From NCBI GenBank assembly GCA_018814265.1, contig JAHIZU010000054.1, positions 1 to 8,971 on the forward strand: a stretch of 8,971 nt of DNA, written 5' to 3'. This stretch comes from Candidatus Margulisiibacteriota bacterium. GTDB lineage: Bacteria; Margulisbacteria; WOR-1; O2-12-FULL-45-9. This document shows positions 5,077 to 8,971 of the stretch, piece by piece (the stretch's first letter is position 1; every line of letters starts with the position of its first letter). The notes under the pieces were generated by a model, which saw only the letters and a list, made by a program, of their open reading frames with translations, had not been told where the DNA came from and ran no database searches. A program made the translations under genes and the position numbers.

Positions 5077-7016
5077 TTAGCTTTCGCTGGTAGAGTGATC
5101 GTAAACGTTGTCCCTTTTTCAGGGATGCTTTCCGCGGTTAGGGTTCCCCCGTGGTTTTTAACAATTATATTATGGCAGATCGATAGGCCAAAGCCCATTC
5201 TTTCTTTTACTTTGCCAAATTTTGTGGTATAAAAAGGCTCAAATATTTTTGGCAGATTTTCTTTTGATATGCCGCTTCCCGTATCTTCTATTTCTATTTT
5301 TACGTGTCCGTTTTGGGGTTGCAAACGAATTGCAAGCTTGCCGCCTTTCTCGATCATCGCGTCATAGGCGTTGGTAAAAAGGTTGATAAAGACCCGTTCC
5401 AATTCATCCCTGTCTCCCATAATTGGGGGGGCAGGGTTTAAGTCTTTGATTATCCTAATGTCTTTTCTGAATGGCATGAAGCGAAGCGCGCTTTCGATCG
5501 GTTCCGCTATGTTTACTTCTTTTGGTTCATATTTCGGCGTTTGGCTCAGAGTTCGCATTGTCCCCACGACTTTTTCGATCTGGTCAGACCTGTCTGATAT
5601 AAGTTCAGCTGATTCCTTGATCTTTGCCGGGCAGTCCGGCTCATCTTTAATTCTTTTTGCCCTTGAAACAATGACTGCCAGGGGATTTCTGATCTCATGC
5701 GCGACCTCGGAGATTATGCGCCCCAGGGAGGAGAGGTGTTGCGCGCGCTCCAGCTGCCTTTCCGCCTCAAATAGCTTTTGCTGGTTTTCTTCAAATTCTC
5801 TTTTGATCTTCTCGTAAGGCCGGATACGATCAAAGACCGCTATAGTCATCGCCATGATCGTTCTGAATAATGTGATATCTTTTTGGTCGTAGGGGTCTTC
5901 GGAAATTTTCGGCCCAAGCAGGATCGCGCCCTCAGGTCCTTCAGACGAATTTAGCGGGATTATCAGTCCCTCTTTTGTTTGGGCAATATCGTTTGTGGAG
6001 GAAGCCTTACTGGCTGGCAATGATTCAACCTTCTTGATCTTAATGGTTCTCTTTAATTCATCTGTGATGACCTCAAAGGCCTTTTCCTTTTCTAATACCG
6101 GGACCAGCTTTTGGGCAATATTGTTCACCAGCTTGTTCGGGTCATACCAGCCGGTGATCCATTTTTCCTCCAGTGGTGTCTGGATGAATTCCCTCAAACG
6201 ATGGGCGGCAAAAGCCCAGAAAAGGCCCAATGCGGAATTAACGGCTATTTGAAGAATAAGATTCATCGGCGTGAGATTCAACAAAATAAAAGATGAGACC
6301 AATGAGATCCCAATTATGCCATATGCGACGCTGCGTGAAATCACCATCCTGATGTCCATGAGCTCATGTTTGGTGATCGTGTAAGTGATAATGATTCCCG
6401 AAATAACGTTAAATAAATTATCAATAGGGGGTGTTTTTATGCTGAAAGAAAATAAAAGATAAAATGTGCCGCCGGTTACTAAAATGATAAACGCTAAAAA
6501 TAAATAGATGAGTTGCATTTGTAACGCACCTTTATTTTCTTTCATCGAAACATATAATTTAAATAATCCAAGCGTAGCGCAAATGGCGTAAAAAATATTA
6601 AATAAATACCAGCCAAAATATGGAACTGCGACATACCTAAAACCTATTTGATTTGAAACTCCAATCCTGAAAAATGGAGTAAAATTTGAAATAAATAAAA
6701 CAAATGAGCAAAGATAAAATAATAATAAAACTTTTTTCGAAATATTATTGGTATAAGTGTTGATAAAATCCGCAAACAAAGCGGGAGTAAAAATCGCAAA
6801 AGAAAACAATAGATAATCTGATAGCAGAGCAAAATCATAAGATTTGGTTATCGTTTGCAAAAAGCAAGAAAAAGCCCAGACTGCCACAAAGAGACAGAAG
6901 ACGCTATAAACAATATTTCGTCTTTTTGTTGGATTATGTAAAAAAACAATGCATGCCAATAGCAGGTTTGTCGCGGAAGCGGATAAGGTTGAAAAAGTGT
7001 AAATATTGAAATCCAT
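5073..7016 (-). CDS. Membrane sensor histidine kinase (multi-TM sensor, GAF, HisKA, HATPase)
   Basis: Residues ~10-275 hold about nine hydrophobic helices, with YTITKHELMDIR (212-223) before the last pair, as in kinases with the 7TM-type N-terminal domain (PF16927-like). A cytosolic GAF-like domain follows (~295-397), then a coiled coil (~400-428). The kinase core is complete: H-box SEVAHEIRNPLAVI with phospho-acceptor His440, N-box NLFTNAYDAM (545-554), G1 DTGSGI (578-583), F-box FEPFYTTK (592-599) and G2 GFGLSIC (608-614). There is no HAMP and no receiver domain. The ALDH gene ends 1 nt upstream and the serine-hydrolase gene overlaps its stop by 4 nt. No response regulator is in the window, so its partner is elsewhere. 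The ligand is unknown; signal sensing could occur in the membrane domain or in the GAF domain. The membrane-coding part is very AT-rich. Confidence 0.93.
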   Translation of the reverse strand: MDFNIYTFSTLSASATNLLLACIVFLHNPTKRRNIVYSVFCLFVAVWAFSCFLQTITKSYDFALLSDYLLFSFAIFTPALFADFINTYTNNISKKVLLLFYLCSFVLFISNFTPFFRIGVSNQIGFRYVAVPYFGWYLFNIFYAICATLGLFKLYVSMKENKGALQMQLIYLFLAFIILVTGGTFYLLFSFSIKTPPIDNLFNVISGIIITYTITKHELMDIRMVISRSVAYGIIGISLVSSFILLNLTPMNLILQIAVNSALGLFWAFAAHRLREFIQTPLEEKWITGWYDPNKLVNNIAQKLVPVLEKEKAFEVITDELKRTIKIKKVESLPASKASSTNDIAQTKEGLIIPLNSSEGPEGAILLGPKISEDPYDQKDITLFRTIMAMTIAVFDRIRPYEKIKREFEENQQKLFEAERQLERAQHLSSLGRIISEVAHEIRNPLAVIVSRAKRIKDEPDCPAKIKESAELISDRSDQIEKVVGTMRTLSQTPKYEPKEVNIAEPIESALRFMPFRKDIRIIKDLNPAPPIMGDRDELERVFINLFTNAYDAMIEKGGKLAIRLQPQNGHVKIEIEDTGSGISKENLPKIFEPFYTTKFGKVKERMGFGLSICHNIIVKNHGGTLTAESIPEKGTTFTITLPAKAK

Positions 7017-7017
7017 A

Positions 7018-8574
7018 TCAGGTTTTAATTGAAATCCCCTGCAGATGCGATGTTCTTTCCCATAGATAATTTAATCCGCCGTAAGGGCCTCCCGTTAGTC
7101 GAACCCCTCCATGGGTCGGCAAATATTCAGAGAATTCAATATGTTTGGAATTTATTCTTATCATCCCGGCGTTGTCAATTCCATTAATAAATCTTTCGAT
7201 ATAATCATTGTTATTGCACCATATCGAAGTCCTTAAACCAAAGGGGCTTGAATTGATCAAGTCGCATATGTTTTGAAATATTTCATCATCTTTGCTCCCC
7301 GATACGTTTACTATGGTTAATAAAGGAAAGAACGCTTCTTCGCTATATAGTTTCATCTTATGTAGGTTTTGAAAGGCATCGAGATAAATTATGGTCGGCT
7401 CTAAATAATGGCCCTTGGGATCTTCTTCGCCCAAATTATTAATTCTCTTTCCGCCGCGGACTAATTTTGCCCCCCGATCGATAGCGTCCCGAAGAAAAAC
7501 ATTAAACTTTTCAATGTTCCCAACCGGGCTAAGGACCGTTTCATCTGAAAATTGTGGTAGAAGAGAATGGTTTTCTGTCCGTTTTAAAGCCTCATCCAAA
7601 AATATTTTTGCATATTTTGAATGAATTAGTGCGGTTCTGGGCAGCATGCATACCTGCGACGAGCCGATAAAACCATCAAGAAACGAATCAGCGGCCCGAG
7701 TTATATTTGCTTCATCCCAAACAATTAAAGAATCATTTCCCGAAAGCTCTAGAATTACTTTCTTGTTTTTCGCAAAAGCTTTGGCTCCAAACTCAATGCC
7801 GCTTGAAGAATTACCGAAATAAAGGATATCTCTAATCAATTCGTTTTCCAACCATTCTTCTAGTATTTCTTTTGAATCCCCGACTATTACATTTACCACG
7901 CCTGTTATGTTTGTGTGTTCAAATATTATTTTGTCGATGATTTGCCAGATATGCAGTACTGCGATAGGAAATTTAAAGGGCGGCTTAATAACTAGAGTAT
8001 TGCCGGCGAGCAAGGCGAATAAGGCCAAAAAAGAACTGCTCACAGGCGCGTTCTTGGGCAGAACCACGCCTAGAACACCATCAGGCTTTCTATATAATAT
8101 AATAGTCTCTTTTGCAATTTCGTTATTTATTCTTTTGATAATCTGTTCTTCATAGAAGCTCAGAGTTCTTTCGGAAAAGGCATTTAACATTTCTTTAAAT
8201 TCCCAACGAGCAATTGTTGGCGGTAGCCCTTCCATCATCATTAAGTTTATTATTTCATTTCCTCTTTCTTCAATAGCATCCCTGATGGCGATTAACAAAT
8301 TCTTTCTAAACCCAACATCCAATCCTTTAAATACTTTGAAAGCTGCGAATGCAGCATCAATTGCTTTTGCGTTCATTTCGCTGTCGGCGATTGAATATAT
8401 TGCTGAAATGTACTCAGATGCATCAGATACTTTAATCCCGCTTTTCAACTCGTGTATTTTCGATAAGACAATCTTAGGGCGTTGCATTAGCTTTTCCTGA
8501 TTTGGGAAATATTCATATTTGCCAGTATCGATTAATTGGCTATTAATAAGAAGGTTATATTTTGCTATTGACAT
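7018..8574 (-). CDS. NAD(P)-dependent aldehyde dehydrogenase family protein
   Basis: The ALDH fold oxidises an aldehyde, or reduces an acyl thioester in some branches, using NAD(P). Key residues can be placed: oxyanion Asn175 (LPKNAP), cofactor-contact Lys197 (VIKPPFKFP), general-base Glu276 (LELSGN), nucleophile Cys309 (GSSQVC) and Glu412/413 (EEAFFP). At 518 residues it is slightly long, because an extra basic segment (~25-57) separates the first strand (LLINSQLIDTG) from the usual helix with AAFAAFKVF. Several motifs are divergent: GNDS for the usual GGK-P after Glu276, and FFP for FGP. The aldehyde therefore cannot be guessed from common subfamilies. There is no signal peptide, so it should be cytoplasmic. 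It is the first gene of the operon with the kinase (1-nt gap) and serine-hydrolase genes, and is divergent from a GNAT gene. The ATG at 8574 lies directly after a strong promoter with no Shine-Dalgarno. Confidence 0.92.
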   Translation of the reverse strand: MSIAKYNLLINSQLIDTGKYEYFPNQEKLMQRPKIVLSKIHELKSGIKVSDASEYISAIYSIADSEMNAKAIDAAFAAFKVFKGLDVGFRKNLLIAIRDAIEERGNEIINLMMMEGLPPTIARWEFKEMLNAFSERTLSFYEEQIIKRINNEIAKETIILYRKPDGVLGVVLPKNAPVSSSFLALFALLAGNTLVIKPPFKFPIAVLHIWQIIDKIIFEHTNITGVVNVIVGDSKEILEEWLENELIRDILYFGNSSSGIEFGAKAFAKNKKVILELSGNDSLIVWDEANITRAADSFLDGFIGSSQVCMLPRTALIHSKYAKIFLDEALKRTENHSLLPQFSDETVLSPVGNIEKFNVFLRDAIDRGAKLVRGGKRINNLGEEDPKGHYLEPTIIYLDAFQNLHKMKLYSEEAFFPLLTIVNVSGSKDDEIFQNICDLINSSPFGLRTSIWCNNNDYIERFINGIDNAGMIRINSKHIEFSEYLPTHGGVRLTGGPYGGLNYLWERTSHLQGISIKT

Positions 8575-8595
8575 CAGATTAAATTATAATTTAAT
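8568..8595 (+). promoter_or_regulatory. Predicted promoter of the GNAT gene
   Basis: A perfect -35 hexamer TTGACA (8568-8573) is followed after 16 bp by TTTAAT (8590-8595). The predicted start of transcription falls at or within 1-2 nt of the ATG at 8601. The -35 box includes bases of the divergent ALDH start codon. A TATAAT at 8585-8590 is a better -10 but only 11 bp from the TTGACA; used alone it would give a leader of about 4 nt. Confidence 0.5.
8578..8595. repeat. 18-bp perfect palindrome forming a divergent promoter core
   Basis: ATTAAATTATAATTTAAT is its own reverse complement (centre between 8586 and 8587). It places a TATAAT on each strand and fills most of the 26-bp gap between the ALDH and GNAT start codons. 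It fits the symmetric -10 architecture known to drive bidirectional transcription. It could also be an operator for a dimeric regulator. Confidence 0.75.
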
Positions 8596-8611
8596 AGGAT
8601 ATGGAAGTCAA
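8583..8611 (-). promoter_or_regulatory. Predicted sigma70-type promoter of the ALDH-kinase-hydrolase operon
   Basis: On the minus strand TTGACT (8611 down to 8606) and TATAAT (8588 down to 8583) are separated by exactly 17 bp, the best promoter match in the window. Initiation near 8576 would be about 2 nt before the ATG at 8574, predicting an essentially leaderless mRNA. The -35 box lies inside codons 2-4 of the divergent GNAT gene, so the two promoters overlap and probably compete. Confidence 0.65.
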
Positions 8612-8971
8612 AGCGCACGGAATTATCATTCGGAGAGCTTTTCCCGAAGAGATTGATATATTATTTAGAATAGAAGAGAACGCCTGGCAGGGGAAGGCCG
8701 CGACTAAAGAAATGCTCCTGGCAAGGATGGAAGTGTTTCCTGAAGGAGTATACTGCGCCGTCAAAGAAGGAAGGATCCAGGGATTCGCGGTAAATCAAAT
8801 CATCAAGCATGCTAGGTTTGATCAAGGCAATCTAACTTGGGCATTATTAACTGATAATGGCTTTATGCGCAAATCTCATGACTATAATGGAGATGCTCTC
8901 TACGGGGTCAGTATCAGCGTACCGCCTTATGTGGATGATAAGGAAGTCGCATTGAAATTATATGAGCATGG
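8601..8971 (+). CDS. GNAT-like N-acetyltransferase (3' end outside window)
   Basis: An open frame from ATG 8601 runs off the window after 123 complete codons. The pattern is GNAT-like: an IIIRRAFPEEIDILFRIEE start (strand then helix), a central strand YCAVKEGRIQGFAVN (51-65), and YGVSISVPPY (101-110) followed by a helix EVALKLYEHG, as at strand 4/helix 3 where acetyl-CoA binds. The usual pyrophosphate loop (R/Q-x-x-G-x-G/A) is not visible: VDDKEVA stands there without glycines. It may be a divergent subfamily or one that has lost acetyl-CoA binding. The substrate is unknown. The ATG has an AGGA only 1 nt away, too close for normal use, so leaderless initiation is likely. It is divergent from the ALDH operon with overlapping promoters. 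Confidence 0.72.
   Translation, partial: MEVKAHGIIIRRAFPEEIDILFRIEENAWQGKAATKEMLLARMEVFPEGVYCAVKEGRIQGFAVNQIIKHARFDQGNLTWALLTDNGFMRKSHDYNGDALYGVSISVPPYVDDKEVALKLYEH

Noticed and set aside
4822..5232. 136-residue open frame opposite the serine-hydrolase and kinase gene ends
   Set aside because: It spans two well-supported minus-strand genes and has no family features.
5371..5817. 148-residue open frame antisense to the kinase core
   Set aside because: It is a shadow of the conserved HisKA/HATPase region, with a Ser-rich product of no recognisable family.
1..8971. CRISPR array, tRNA, rRNA, insertion sequence or prophage genes
   Set aside because: No regularly spaced repeats, no cloverleaf-like segments and no transposase, integrase or phage-type reading frames were seen on either strand.

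Overview
This window reads as chromosomal DNA from a diderm (outer-membrane) bacterium. It encodes a beta-barrel protein with a Sec signal and a C-terminal Phe, a secreted serine hydrolase, and a membrane-bound pyrophosphatase whose residues fit the K+-dependent, Na+-pump-like type. The style of the sensor kinase (multi-TM N-terminus plus GAF, no HAMP) and the mixed base composition bring to mind poorly cultivated lineages such as Margulisbacteria/WOR-1, Omnitrophota or Elusimicrobiota. That placement is a guess from style, not something the sequence proves.

Layout: (i) 2-1260, plus strand: the 3' end of an unidentified gene overlaps (ATGA) a porin-like outer-membrane barrel gene. (ii) 1257-1284: a perfect inverted repeat supplies the TAG stop codons of the barrel gene and of the convergent JAMM/M67 metallopeptidase gene (1281-1859, minus). 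(iii) 1860-1926: a short divergent promoter region separates the JAMM gene from hppA (1927-3933). hppA overlaps an acylphosphatase gene (3930-4199) by ATGA. (iv) 4176-4193: a second palindrome lies where the acylphosphatase gene converges with, and overlaps by 11 bp, a minus-strand operon. (v) That operon, read from 8574 down to 4189, is aldehyde dehydrogenase -> sensor histidine kinase (1-nt gap) -> class A beta-lactamase-like serine hydrolase (4-nt overlap). (vi) 8575-8600: a 26-bp divergent promoter built around an 18-bp perfect palindrome separates the ALDH gene from a GNAT-like acetyltransferase gene (8601 to the window end, incomplete).

How the genes may work together: HppA couples pyrophosphate hydrolysis to ion export, and the co-translated acylphosphatase hydrolyses a second class of high-energy phosphate, so the two look like one phosphoanhydride-turnover unit. 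The kinase is translationally linked to a periplasmic penicillin-interacting-type hydrolase and to a cytoplasmic ALDH, with no response regulator in view. This suggests an envelope-stress or metabolite-sensing module whose partner lies elsewhere. Most genes lack a clear Shine-Dalgarno sequence. hppA is the exception, and three genes have -10 elements placed so close to the start codon that leaderless or near-leaderless transcripts are predicted. There are no tRNA, rRNA, CRISPR or transposase genes. No gene-free stretch longer than 162 bp exists, and the one at the left edge is filled by the partial gene.
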